This document shows positions 1 through 9,540 of a DNA stretch of 64,000 nucleotides, in pieces. Origin of the DNA: Pyrenochaeta sp. MPI-SDFR-AT-0127. Lineage: Eukaryota > Ascomycota > Dothideomycetes > Pleosporales > Cucurbitariaceae. The notes under the pieces were generated by a model. It made no database searches and was not told the origin of the DNA. It saw nothing but the letters and a program-made list of their open reading frames with translations. Positions within the stretch are counted from its first letter, which is position 1. Each line of letters begins with the position of its first letter. The stretch spans positions 248,001 through 312,000 of the forward strand of contig JAGTJM010000020.1 of NCBI GenBank assembly GCA_020747015.1, given 5' to 3'. Made by a program: the position numbers and the translations under genes.

Positions 1-1847
1 ATTCTTCGATTGACTGGGTTTCTGACTGTCCTTTCAACGACAGCAAGAATCGCGTCAACGGAACAAAATAAGAAACCTTGGGCTCGGCGCAACGTACAAG
101 CTTTGATGATGAACTTGATGCTAGGGTCGCCTAGTATCGAAAGAATATCTTATCGTGGTGGGCCAAGTCGACGAAGAGTCGCAATTCTTGGGAGTAAAGG
201 AATTGAGATAGACGGCGATATGAATAAGCAGGGAGAGAAATTAGTGCTTGCAATTTATTAGCTCATGCTTAGTATAGACTTTTACTGGAGTAAGGGCGCA
301 CATAAATTCAACACCAGTTGACAATATATATCATACGTCATTTTCTGGAAGTGGCATCGTTTCCAGGATTTTCGAGCTAGGAAGATTGTAATCGCAACGA
401 TGATAAGCCATAAGTGACCTATGAACAAGAGGAGATTTGGTCAATTGGCAGATATGAATAAAAGATGGGCGCATAACGCTCGGCTCATCGCAGATTTCGT
501 GAGGGCAAATGGTGCTTCACTCGAGTGTTTCAGCACCACGAGTGGCAGTCCGATCGTGTGTTCACACACTGATGTCTGCGAAACAGAACAGGAATCAGTG
601 GCATACTTTGAACTAGGGCCTGTGGCTCGTTGCACTACAATGCGCTAGTTCACATCAAATTCTTCTCCAGGAAGACGGCATCCACATTCAACTGTTGCCT
701 AAAGATCATTGGCAACGCAGCGTAAGAAGCGGTGAAAGAAGCTGAAATCTTTTCCCGACTTAAGACCTTTGATGTGTCTGAAGGATTCCGGTGTAGTACA
801 TACAGGAGGAGGTACACAAGATTTCCAAAGAAGCAGTTGTCACATCGTTGCTCATGAAACTACTCAGCGATCGACATAAAGTGACTGTACAAGTGTCTTC
901 GCAACATTGGAAAGAACCAACCAGCTCTGACCATTGCAAGAGCAATGATACGGCCGATATTATAGATGAAGCGCATGATGGCGTATTCTCACACTAATCA
1001 GTGCTTTCAATGTCCACACGTGCCATGTTTTTCTGCTGTTCGAGGGAAGATGTTACCAACGTGTGTTCGGCTATAAAAAAAAGGGCTTGATGCCATAAAA
1101 ATGTCGCAGCAGCTCGCATAAACCGCAAGCTTCTGAACTAGAGCAACGTTTCCTTCAGCTAACAAGCCTACAACGTACAGGTCGTCCTGTATCGATATGG
1201 CATTATCTATCTGTTTTGGCAAGATAACAATGAGAGGTAGGCCTCGAGTTGACAAAGAAGTTGGTGGTGATAATGATAGTCAAGCGTTATCTATAAGTTA
1301 GCGCGCCCTGAGCTTAAGCAAAAGGGAGTTTAGAGGCGGGCTGTGTAGCAAGCCGCAAATGCATCAGGTAATAAAATGCCAATTACTCGCCTTTGCTATT
1401 ATAAGAGCCTGCACTTACATTTGAACGTAGTGGTTATCTGCAGCCAATAGGCATGCCTTGTACAAACCTTCTCCTTGCTGCGTGTTGCGCTTTCTCCTAC
1501 TATCACCCCGGGCATCTACTGCCATTGATGCAAGCTTCCCTGCATTTTGTACAATGGTCCAATCAGAGGACCGAGCGTTATACGTGGCGCTGTTACAGGT
1601 GCACGGTAAACCGTTGTCAAACTCGAAACGCAACGATAGTGTCTCACGTTATCGCCGCGGGCTCCAATAACCATAACCTGCACGAACGCAGAGCGCGAAC
1701 CATAAGAGACTGATTAATCTCCCAGGCAAACTCGTTCCATCATTATCCTGAACTATTCATACCATATATATATGTATATATATCTAATACTACATTCACC
1801 ATAATTTGTCACTAGTCACGGGGAAATTTTGTACACATTTAGCTCCA
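1..1847. other. gene-poor stretch, no supported gene
   Basis: Only short overlapping open frames occur on both strands, none with a recognisable domain, convincing splice sites or a consistent coding pattern. An (AT)n-type microsatellite lies at about 1764-1786. I see nothing else here. Confidence 0.6.
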
Positions 1848-2102
1848 ATGAACAGCCCAATACAACCTTCGCCAATAGTCATGGCTTCGGAATCACTGCC
1901 ACAGCCTTTCAGCATCCCCTTTTCGCCTTTCGAAAGCAGCATGGCAGTTATTATACCCGTCACTGCAGTCGCTATTACCTTCCTCAGCATTGTCATCACA
2001 CTACGTCGCCGTCGAGAAACACACGATCAAACAGTAGATGCAGAGCGACCACGCCTTCCGAACAAGTCTTTGCGTAAGAAAAGGCCGGGTGAGAATACAT
2101 AG
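1848..2102 (+). CDS. possible 84-aa single-pass membrane peptide, unrecognised
   Basis: An uninterrupted frame runs from an ATG at 1848 to TAG at 2102. The first 31 residues are Pro/Ser-rich. A hydrophobic stretch of about 20 residues (roughly 33-52) follows, then Arg-Arg-Arg-Arg and a basic hydrophilic tail, which is a normal stop-transfer pattern for a type III or tail-facing-cytosol membrane peptide. No family is recognised. The opposite strand is also open here, so the call could be chance; the membrane topology is the main reason to list it. Confidence 0.3.
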   Translation: MNSPIQPSPIVMASESLPQPFSIPFSPFESSMAVIIPVTAVAITFLSIVITLRRRRETHDQTVDAERPRLPNKSLRKKRPGENT

Positions 2103-2341
2103 AAGAGCGCGGGCAAGCTGATGGTTGATGCGCGGATTCGAAACAATGTCAGAACTTGGTGGTTAAGATAGCGAACCAACAGTATCATGATGATATGGCA
2201 TGTGCGCTGAATTGGCAGTGTATTGAGGGAAACACAGAGCTTGACGTTGGCAAAATATTGACGTCTGAATTGTGGCTATTCAACGTTATAGAGACTTTCG
2301 CCTACCAGTATGATATGAATTGAACACATCATCCACCCACG

Positions 2342-4122
2342 CTAACATCTACATTCTACTCCCCTTCTGCTGACACACAGATATTTGACACCTTTGTAGG
2401 GCGTCACCCCACTACCCAGCCCCTTACTTCGCTTCTGGTCAACATTCAAGCTTTCGACCTTGATACCGCTGGGTAACCAGCCCTTCACCGAGAAGCTTAC
2501 TGTCGCACATGAGGGCATGAGGACCTTATTTGACTTGATCTTCTTTGCATCGGCGTCTGCACTTTGATCTTGGGTTTTGCCTCGAGCTTCTGGAGAAGCT
2601 TGATATGAAGTAGATGTGTCTTCATCATAGTCATAATTGCTGGTTGAGAAGGAGACTGGTCCTCCGTTGTCGAGCGAATCTGATGAGTCGCCTTCTTGTC
2701 CAACAACGGTACCGCGAAGTGTTGCTGTTGCACCTATGCCACCTCCACGGTCTTGAGACATGAGGATGGCTATCTCTCGACTGCTTATTCGCCATTCTAT
2801 ACTTTGGTCGCCCGGGGCGTAGCCTGCATCTCCTGTGCCCCGAATGATTCTGATATCCGCAATATTCTTAACTCCCGAGGGAAGTGGAATGTATACAACC
2901 ATCTCTTCGATGGCAGGTGCTGTTGTGGTACCAGAGGAAGAAAAACCTGTACCACTCATACCCCGGCCCAAGCCTCCACCAAGTCCTCCTTTGACTGTGG
3001 TGTTTGGATGTGGGTTTGCGAGTTTGCCGGTGAAGCGGGAGTTGAGCTGTAGTCTGACTTCAAAATCTGAGCCTGTAGGCCCGAGTGATGGGCGAACAGA
3101 GACAGTGGCAGGTATATTGAGCTTTGGCAAAGATTTTGCCATTGTTGATGTGGAGAAGGAATCGAGTGCTGCGGGTCCAAGGAGGTCGACTTCATAGCCA
3201 GCCAAGACAAAGCGACCATCTGGCGGAACGAAGGAAAGTTCACCGGGTCGTTCCTTCCACCGATTTAACCTGACACATGGATGGAAGACAGGCAGTGAGA
3301 TGGTGTTCTGTATGCCCCCCGGGCACGCAAGCTGGAGCAATAGGTCAGGCACACCAGAGACCTTGGCCGTGAATGCAATTGTGCCATTGGCAATCGCAGC
3401 AAGCGGACGTCCCGAGGGCGACATTGTAACGTCCAAGGTTTCAACGATATCTACATACATCTCATTACTCGTATGCCGCACATTGGCCCTCCGCCAGGGC
3501 ACAGGCGAGGTGGTTTGCGACGTATTTGTCGGCCCCAATCGAGGACTCGGCCTTGCAGCCAGTGAAAACGGAGTTGCTGAAGGCGCCAGGGAACTGGGCG
3601 TGGAGCTCGGCAATCCCACTCCCCCCAGTAGACTCTTGATGAAGTTGGGCGCATCGACGACATCGCGTAACGCATTTGGTTCTGTGCATGCGATGATTCC
3701 GCCATCGACCATCTCGTTCAGCAATTGTGCGACAACATCGTAATTGCCCTCGATCCTGCTAGCAAGCAGAGGGGAGCCGAGGAAGTCTTCTAGGACATCT
3801 GCTACGCGGTGGAGGAACTCGAGGACTTGCAGCGGCTCGGTGTCGGCGGAGCAGGGACACAAGAAGAGCAATTGGTCTTGTACGATGGAGTAGAGAAGCG
3901 TGGGCGGGTTGGTGTTGGGCAGGTAGATTAGGGACGGGCGTGGGGATGGGTGTGAGAGGAAGAGGGGCAGGAGAGTGCTGCTGGCTGGGGGGCGGCCAAG
4001 GTATGTATGCTCGAGGAGTGGTGTGCTTTGCGCGAGGGTTAGCGGGTCCCTGGCTTGTCCCCCGGGGTTATTTGGGCTTACTTGTGCTCGTCGAAAATGT
4101 ACAGAGCCTCGATCGTGCTCAT
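2342..4122 (-). CDS. apm3: AP-3 adaptor complex mu subunit
   Basis: Medium subunit of the AP-3 coat, which sorts cargo from Golgi/endosome to the vacuole. Exon 1 is 4122-4082 and starts MSTIEALYIFDEH. A 56-nt intron (4081-4026) has a GTAAGC donor and a CTAAC branch site 14 nt before the AG; exon 2 is 4025-2342. The alternative 32-nt intron ending at an earlier AG is too short and lacks the branch site. The 574-aa product has the N-terminal longin-like region (residues 1-140: EHNTPLLEHTY, LIYLP, LLFLCP) and a C-terminal mu-homology domain. It ends GVTPYKGVKYLCVSRRGVE, as expected for fungal Apm3. Low-complexity Gly and acidic Ser insertions sit inside the mu-homology domain, as is common in fungal members. 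It is divergent from the 4323 gene with about 200 bp between the starts. Confidence 0.93.
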
Positions 4123-4322
4123 GTTTTCTCAGACGTTAACTGGAATCCATGTCCAGGCCACGCGCCGTGAGGTTGGTCGAGGGGGGGGGGGGTTTGGTGG
4201 GGCAGGTTGCTGGCGGGGGCGCATGGCTGTGAATCTTGAGGCGTTTTGCTGCGCGACTCGCACTACGCGTCCCCAATAAACACGGCCCAGATGACCTCAC
4301 GCCTTGTAATTGACCAACACCT
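4123..4322. promoter_or_regulatory. short bidirectional promoter with a G12 run
   Basis: Only 200 bp separate the start codons of apm3 (minus) and the DMAC1-like gene (plus), so both must be driven from here or from overlapping promoters. A run of 12 G lies at 4181-4192. No clear TATA box is seen. Confidence 0.6.
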
Positions 4323-4684
4323 ATGGGCATGTCGCAACAAGCACCCACTCCTCCCACCTTCAAGGAAGCCCTCAGGCAAGACAAGGCGCAATTCGACGAC
4401 TGCACTCCATGTCGAGTAGTCGGTAAGTACAACTTCAACTTTTCCTGCACCCATCTCCTTCACCCTTCTCACGCACATGTACACGTCTAACATCTTCGAC
4501 AGGCAGTGCGACCTTTATCGGCCTCGGCGCTTTCACCTACGTCTCTGGACACTCACAAATAAAGGCCAATGAAGCTGCGATACGGGCGAGCAAAAGTATA
4601 TTTGGCATGGGCAGTAGAAGAGCCGCAATAACGGGGACCAGTGCCGTCATGGTGGGGCTGGGATTGTACCGGTGGTTCGCTTGA
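4323..4684 (+). CDS. DMAC1/Dmo2-like small mitochondrial membrane protein (DUF4536 type)
   Basis: Exon 1 is 4323-4422, the intron 4423-4502 (GTAAGT...ACAG) and exon 2 4503-4684, giving 93 aa. The N-terminal half is hydrophilic and ends in a CTPCR motif (CxxC). It is followed by two short hydrophobic Gly-rich segments (GSATFIGLGAFTYVSG and AVMVGLGLYRWFA). A CxxC just before a GxxxxxGLGxY hairpin is the signature of the DMAC1/Dmo2 family (human DMAC1 is a complex I assembly factor). The fungal role is not established from sequence. A second in-frame ATG at 4329 could be the start. Confidence 0.75.
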
Positions 4685-5264
4685 TAATGTGGAGAAATGA
4701 GTGGTGGACACACACACAGAGAGAGAGAGTGCGTGTGTGTGTGAGCGACGAGAGTTTACAGAGAACGTGTAGCATTGGTCAAAGGACTTTCGGCTCCGGG
4801 GCGTCGCAACATGCATAGTGAAGGCGTCTTTGGTATCACACTTGAAATTCATATGTACATCAACCTTTGCGCCACAGGCCAGACACGACTGGTACACTTT
4901 GCACACTGTATTGTTCACAGCTACACTAACTTGCAACATCAATCTTTATTTGCTGCCACGCCCCCCCCCCCCCCCCCCTTCAACCCATCATCCTCCGAAA
5001 AATGCTGGTTTGATGCCTTGAATGCACCCAAAACTTCTGACAGATAGGTATATCCTCCAAAAAATTATGTTAACACCACTCCATGCGTCTATAAATCTGG
5101 CCCACCCAATGCATGAGAGAATCCGTCTGTCCGCTGGGCCGTCTGGGTATGATGCAAAGAAATCATGATCTCGTCCAACGCCGCTTGTCCAGTCGTAAAG
5201 TAAAAGCCCCGGTGTAGCTTAGCTATATGCCGAGCTCTTCCCCATTTCATGGCCCTTGACGTTG
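4685..5264. repeat. intergenic with microsatellites (CA/GA/GT tracts and C18)
   Basis: Just past the DMAC1-like stop, 4708-4742 holds adjoining CA, GA and GT dinucleotide tracts. A run of 18 C occupies 4961-4978. No gene is seen. These are the 3' flanks of two genes facing each other. Confidence 0.8.
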
Positions 5265-6023
5265 TTAAGACATGCGCCCACGCTTTGATCCACCCGATGA
5301 GCCGTCTCGTCGGTCATTGAAGCCGTCTACATTGAAAAAGTCCTGCATAAGCCGTCGTTTCTGCCCTGCACCATTCCCCAGTTGAAAAAGGTTCTGAGCT
5401 GCTGATCGCTGGAGGTTCCGGGAGGAGGATCGGTTTGAGGATCGGCGGGGAGTTGGAAAGGCACGGCGAGCGGCGGCTGATATATCGGCGACGTTGTTTT
5501 CATTCGTCGAATCAGATGGGTAAGACTGAGGCGCAGAAAATTGGAAGACGTGGTGGAGCGGCAATGTGTCGGCCTCGGTAGTTGTGGCCTCCATCTGGAC
5601 TGGAGGGGGAGCTGAGTCGGATCGTGGTACAACTTCGACAGCTGGTGCTGGCGCCTGAGTCTCCTCTAAGACTAGGTTGCGCTCCATGATGGGTGATGAA
5701 CTTCTGGCTCGCTTATCATCCAGATACTCCTCGTCGCTGTCGCTGCTCGACTGCTTAGGCAAAGCTCCATCTAGCCGCTCTGTCGCCCACTGCCGTACGC
5801 GCCAGCCTTCACCATCGCCAACACCCATGTTCTCTTTGTCCAAGAAGCTGAGTAGTTCATCAAGGGCTTCTTGGTAGCCGTCGGTGCGGGCTCTGTCGAG
5901 GTCGGCAAGGGCCGACTTGTATAGATTGGTGACGTTTAGTGCAGCAGTGCGGAAGGATTGATGCACGTCAGGCTGCCGCCTCGTCTTTGGTAGAGATGTG
6001 TTGAGGCTTCGCATAGAGTCCAT
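5265..6023 (-). CDS. HAPSTR1/TAPR1-like protein (C16orf72 family)
   Basis: A 252-aa product from the ATG at 6023. The frame continues upstream to a TTG, but a 53-nt intron (6104-6052, CAG|GTACAG to CTCTCAG|G) lies just before it, so I read that as a 5'UTR intron. Residues 22-90 contain FRTAALNVTNLYK, then a helix with GYQEALDELLSFL and a GEGWRVRQWATERL segment. The first matches the conserved core of human HAPSTR1 (AxxVTNLYK) and the C-terminus ends KRGRMS, like human KRNRMI. The rest is acidic or Ser-rich and disordered. HAPSTR1 is a nuclear stress-response partner of the E3 ligase HUWE1; that the fungal protein does the same is inference. Confidence 0.65.
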   Translation of the reverse strand: MDSMRSLNTSLPKTRRQPDVHQSFRTAALNVTNLYKSALADLDRARTDGYQEALDELLSFLDKENMGVGDGEGWRVRQWATERLDGALPKQSSSDSDEEYLDDKRARSSSPIMERNLVLEETQAPAPAVEVVPRSDSAPPPVQMEATTTEADTLPLHHVFQFSAPQSYPSDSTNENNVADISAAARRAFPTPRRSSNRSSSRNLQRSAAQNLFQLGNGAGQKRRLMQDFFNVDGFNDRRDGSSGGSKRGRMS

Positions 6024-6467
6024 ATCTGCCGTAGCAATTTCCAAGGGCTGCCTGAGAGTGTAAGTCTCTGTTGCTCGTCTGTGACTCTAATCCGCCTGCT
6101 GTACCTGCTTTGAGCCGCCTTGGGGGCGAGTGGCTAGACTGCGTATTACAGTGGGTACAGAGGTTACTACTCCGTACACTATGTGTTTGTTATTCACTCA
6201 ACAAAAAGAGCGTGTGGTAGGTGTTGAAAGTGTGTCGTAGTCGTCCCGCTGGCGGGGTTGAAGGGCTGTTGAAGATGTGCCGTTCTTTTTGGGAATGTGC
6301 GTCTGTGCACCTGGCCTCGTGCTTTCAGCCCACGCCTACCTAGACGTCACCTAAATGCTCCCTCGTGTCTCCGCCAACATGTGACTTGGGCACGACTCTG
6401 TCCTTCCTGGCTTCTCTGTTCCCTGATCCCCCAAGCATAGTTGACGCTGCTATCCAACAGCGAATTA
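6024..6467. promoter_or_regulatory. divergent intergenic region
   Basis: It holds the 5' leader and leader intron of the HAPSTR1-like gene and the upstream region of the F-box gene. No distinct element was recognised. Confidence 0.5.
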
Positions 6468-7739
6468 ATGGTCTCACCGATCGAACACCTCCCCGTCGAG
6501 GTCTTCGACACTATCGCAAGTGATCTTGACTTACCAGCTTATAACGCTCTTCGTCTTACCTCACGGCAACTAAATCTACTCAGCTTCTCAACATACGCCA
6601 AAGGATACTTCTCTGAGCTGACGGCTACCCTAGGCTCAGCGTCACTGGATCGTCTGCTCAATGTTTCGACTCACAAATACTTCTCCAATGCTGTCACAGT
6701 CCTCGATATCCGGCTGCTCAATCATCGCGATTACAAGCTGCTAAACAAGATTAGTCGGGTGGGCATCTTCCCAATTCCAAAGCGATTTCCCAGAGTATCA
6801 GGTGTTAGACCAGAAACCACCACTCAAGAGGCGACCTTGTACGATGATGTTACTAAAAGCGAGTATCCAAGATGCATTGTTGAACGTCTCGCTTGCTCTT
6901 TACGAGGTTTTAGTAGCCTGGAAACGATTCGCTTCCGCGCTCATCACAGTGAGCCATATGGCTGGCGTTCGACGATGATGCCGGAGGGTGACCAGCTCTT
7001 TCGCACGAAGTGCTTTCAGGCTGTGTTAGATGCCCTAATAAAGAGCGATATCAGGCTGAAGGAATTCAGCATGGCCAAGGAGAAAAGATCTACTACGCTG
7101 AGTAAATGCGCAAATTTGCCATATCCGACACTGCAACTACCTTTTCGGTCTCTCCAGGCACTGCACCATCGGTTTGTGAACCTGGAATCCCTCACTCTAT
7201 CCATAGTTTCTGCTTACAACGGAGACGCCCGTATTCCTGGTTGGCAAAACGCACTCACCAACCTGATCGCTACCGCACCGTCAATCAAAAGCCTAGCTCT
7301 GAGCCTAGATCGACACAATCGCATTTCCCACTACAGTGCTGCCATTATTCACTCTTTAGCATTATCGTGTCGATTTTCGCAGCTCCAGTCCTTTCAGCTC
7401 GTGAATTGCTCGCTGCACGAGGAGGATTTGGTAGCGTTTGTAACTGCTCATGAGCGGTCCTTGTGTCAGCTAGTGTTTTCCGACATCCGAGTCCTCACAG
7501 GAAGTTGGCCCGCGCTATTGATGTCATTGAAAGAAGCCAAGGAATTGCAATGTCTACGTCTGGCATCTCTTGAGGGAACAAAAAGCCCCTTACTATTTCG
7601 GCGTCGTGATAAAGAGCGTCTGAAGATCACACTAGATGCAGCAAAGGCCGAGCGCGCAATGTCTGTCATGCTTGACGATCTTATTGCTGCTTGCAATTCT
7701 GAGAGCGATTTACCGACTACTTCTATTGATTCGATTTGA
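6468..7739 (+). CDS. F-box domain protein
   Basis: An intronless 423-aa frame from the ATG at 6468 (upstream in-frame TTG ignored). Residues 4-35 (IEHLPVEVFDTIASDLDL, then AYNALRLTSRQLN) are a canonical F-box, which binds Skp1 in SCF ubiquitin ligases. The remainder has irregular leucine-rich spacing (LETIRF, LESLTLS, IKSLALSL, LQSFQLVNC, LQCLRLASL), suggesting an LRR-like substrate-binding region. The substrate is unknown. F-box proteins of this type are numerous and poorly conserved in filamentous fungi. Confidence 0.85.
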   Translation: MVSPIEHLPVEVFDTIASDLDLPAYNALRLTSRQLNLLSFSTYAKGYFSELTATLGSASLDRLLNVSTHKYFSNAVTVLDIRLLNHRDYKLLNKISRVGIFPIPKRFPRVSGVRPETTTQEATLYDDVTKSEYPRCIVERLACSLRGFSSLETIRFRAHHSEPYGWRSTMMPEGDQLFRTKCFQAVLDALIKSDIRLKEFSMAKEKRSTTLSKCANLPYPTLQLPFRSLQALHHRFVNLESLTLSIVSAYNGDARIPGWQNALTNLIATAPSIKSLALSLDRHNRISHYSAAIIHSLALSCRFSQLQSFQLVNCSLHEEDLVAFVTAHERSLCQLVFSDIRVLTGSWPALLMSLKEAKELQCLRLASLEGTKSPLLFRRRDKERLKITLDAAKAERAMSVMLDDLIAACNSESDLPTTSIDSI

Positions 7740-8045
7740 TCCTTCCTTACCAACACATGAGGCCGAAAGCCTCTCGTAAGGTGTGTGCGGCATTGCGTTA
7801 AGGTTATATCTGCGACACTTTGGCGACATGTGATGTCAGGATCGGGAACATACAGCTGAACTTTACCCTTGAATACTTGATGTGCTGAGGTCTACTGTGT
7901 GCGCTACCGTTTAGTCTTAGGTTTTGGCTCGATTTCTTAGATCTGGTACGTCGACCTGCGTTGTAATCTATATGAAATGCACCACAATGATACAACTAGC
8001 ATTATTTCTTTACAGCTTCTTCTGAATTATGATTTCCACAATGGG
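7740..8045. other. intergenic, nothing recognised
   Basis: Short spacer between the F-box gene stop and the end of the prenyltransferase remnant. No structure was seen. Confidence 0.6.
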
Positions 8046-9178
8046 TCACACCAGCCCCAGCCTTTCCACTGCGGTGTCCACCTTTGGTGAAAAATAGAGG
8101 GCCATGTGCAGCCCTGTCCCGTCCTCTTTGCACGCAAACGAAGCATAATTCATACCTCCATGTCTTGAGCTGTCGAATCATGGACTTTACTCATTAGCGT
8201 ATAAATGACGGCGAGGATATGCAAGACAATTACAAAGTCTCTTGCCAGTCTTGGGTATAAGATTCAGCTTGCTGCTCCCATCCAATCCTCTTCCAATACC
8301 CACTCAGCCGCTCACATATATCAAGTTCGGTTGGTATCCACTTCCAAATTGGCATATAGAATTTGGGCTTAGGTAGCGCTTCACCAGGCTTGAACTCCCA
8401 GTTCACAATTATCTCAGCCCAACCTTCATGCAAAATTGGGGCTTTTTTTTTTTTACTAAAGTCGGCACCATCTTCGACTCTGCATACTATATGCCAAAAT
8501 AGCTTCAAGAGTTCGATGCCTTTGAGTGTGGTAGAGTCTTGTAGAGCTCCACCGAGAGTGTAGAAATGGGTCACTGCATTGAATGAGCTCGTCCACAATC
8601 GTAAGTATGGCTGGATCCTAGAAATCTGGGTGGGCTTGAGGAGGTCGAACCCTATGCATTCCACCCTAGGCTCTCCACCAAATTCGGCCGGAAAAGTCTT
8701 TAGGCATTGCTCCCACACATGTAGTGCTTCTTTGCACGTTGGGCCGATGACGGGCATACCAATGATGAGATTGAATGTAATCTCTTGCGGAGACTGTCTC
8801 GTTTGTCTGATTTCCCAGAACGAGAATAGATTGAGCTTCCCGACTACTCTACCATCTTTTTCAAAATCAAAAGCAACGTAAGATTGAGGTGTGAGATGTG
8901 CTGGGTTCTCATTTTTGAATCTTGAAGCGTCCTCATCGTCGAAGAACGACACCGCTTTCATGTATTCATATATAGTTAGACCAAATTTCGGGTGTGCTGC
9001 AGCGGCACGGGCAAATAAGATCCTCTATTGGCTTCTGGTTAAGTGGATCTATCGCAGAGGCGGAATGCTCATTGTTTGGGTCAATCGTGAAGCGGATCAA
9101 TGATTCCTTCGAAGAACCTGTGGTTTTCAGAGTCCACGAAGGCTCGAATAGAGAGCCATCGGTTGCAACAGTTGCATT
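8046..9178 (-). pseudogene. truncated, frameshifted aromatic prenyltransferase (DMATS/ABBA family)
   Basis: Fungal DMATS-type enzymes attach a dimethylallyl group to tryptophan or other aromatic metabolites. The largest frame (8961-8234) has the family's central motifs: CIGFDLLKPTQISRIQPYLR, then HFYTLGGALQDSTTLKGIELL. A 64-nt intron (8233-8170, GCTAATG branch site) joins the last exon (8169-8046), which gives NYASFACKEDGTGLHMALYF, the usual C-terminal strand pair. Upstream, 9178-9022 reads DGSLFEPSWTL...IRFTIDP...DPLNQKPIEDL, the expected N-terminal half, but one base out of frame. The shift falls at 9014-9022, where dropping one A would restore LFARAAAAHPKFGLT. The frame closes at a TAG at 9181, so about 80-100 N-terminal residues are missing. 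No start codon survives. It is probably non-functional. Confidence 0.85.
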
Positions 9179-9189
9179 CTATCCTCTCC

Positions 9190-9540
9190 CGTCGTTTCTT
9201 GAAAGAGTTGGACCATATCCATGGAAGATTCTTCAATATACCCACCCACGAAGCAAACGCGCTTGACCGACAGCAAAGTCCAAATTACAGTAAGATTACC
9301 ACTGTGAAAGTTCAGAACGCACCGAATTTGAAATGGTATGTTAAATGGTGATGGTAAATGCTATGCATTTGATAGTCGCGGGAAGGGTTATGCTTGATCC
9401 GAAGCCGTTGCTACAATCATATTGAAGCGCTTAGCCGACGCTGTGAAAGCTGGTGATACCATCCGTGCAGTTATTAGAGCTACTGGTGTGGATTAAGACG
9501 AAAGAACAAATTGCGTAGGTAATACCCATTCTTCGACCTG
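9190..9540 (+). pseudogene. ketosynthase remnant of a type I polyketide synthase
   Basis: Two ketosynthase pieces remain. Codons at about 9205-9276 read ELDHIHGRFFNIPTHEANAL followed by DRQQ, matching the KS segment FFNISPxEAxxxDPQQR. From 9362 the frame reads YAFDSRGKGYA-stop-SEAVATIILKRLADAVKAGD, then TIRAVIRATGVD-stop-DERT, matching FDxRAxGYxRGEG...VxLKxLxxAxxDGDxIxAVIRxTxxNQDGRT. The roughly 180 residues normally between them, including the catalytic Cys region, are gone. The stops are TGA at 9395 (CGA or GGA expected) and TAA at 9494 (CAA expected). No intact PKS can be read. Confidence 0.82.

Noticed and set aside
421..648. 75-codon plus-strand frame
   Set aside because: The opposite strand is open over the same interval, there is no domain and no splice or promoter context.
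9100..9265. Plus-strand frame reading VGPYPWKILQY, resembling the LGPYP motif of prenyltransferases
   Set aside because: The prenyltransferase lies on the minus strand; in the neighbouring plus frame the same bases give the ketosynthase motif FFNIPTHEANALDRQQ, so the resemblance is chance.
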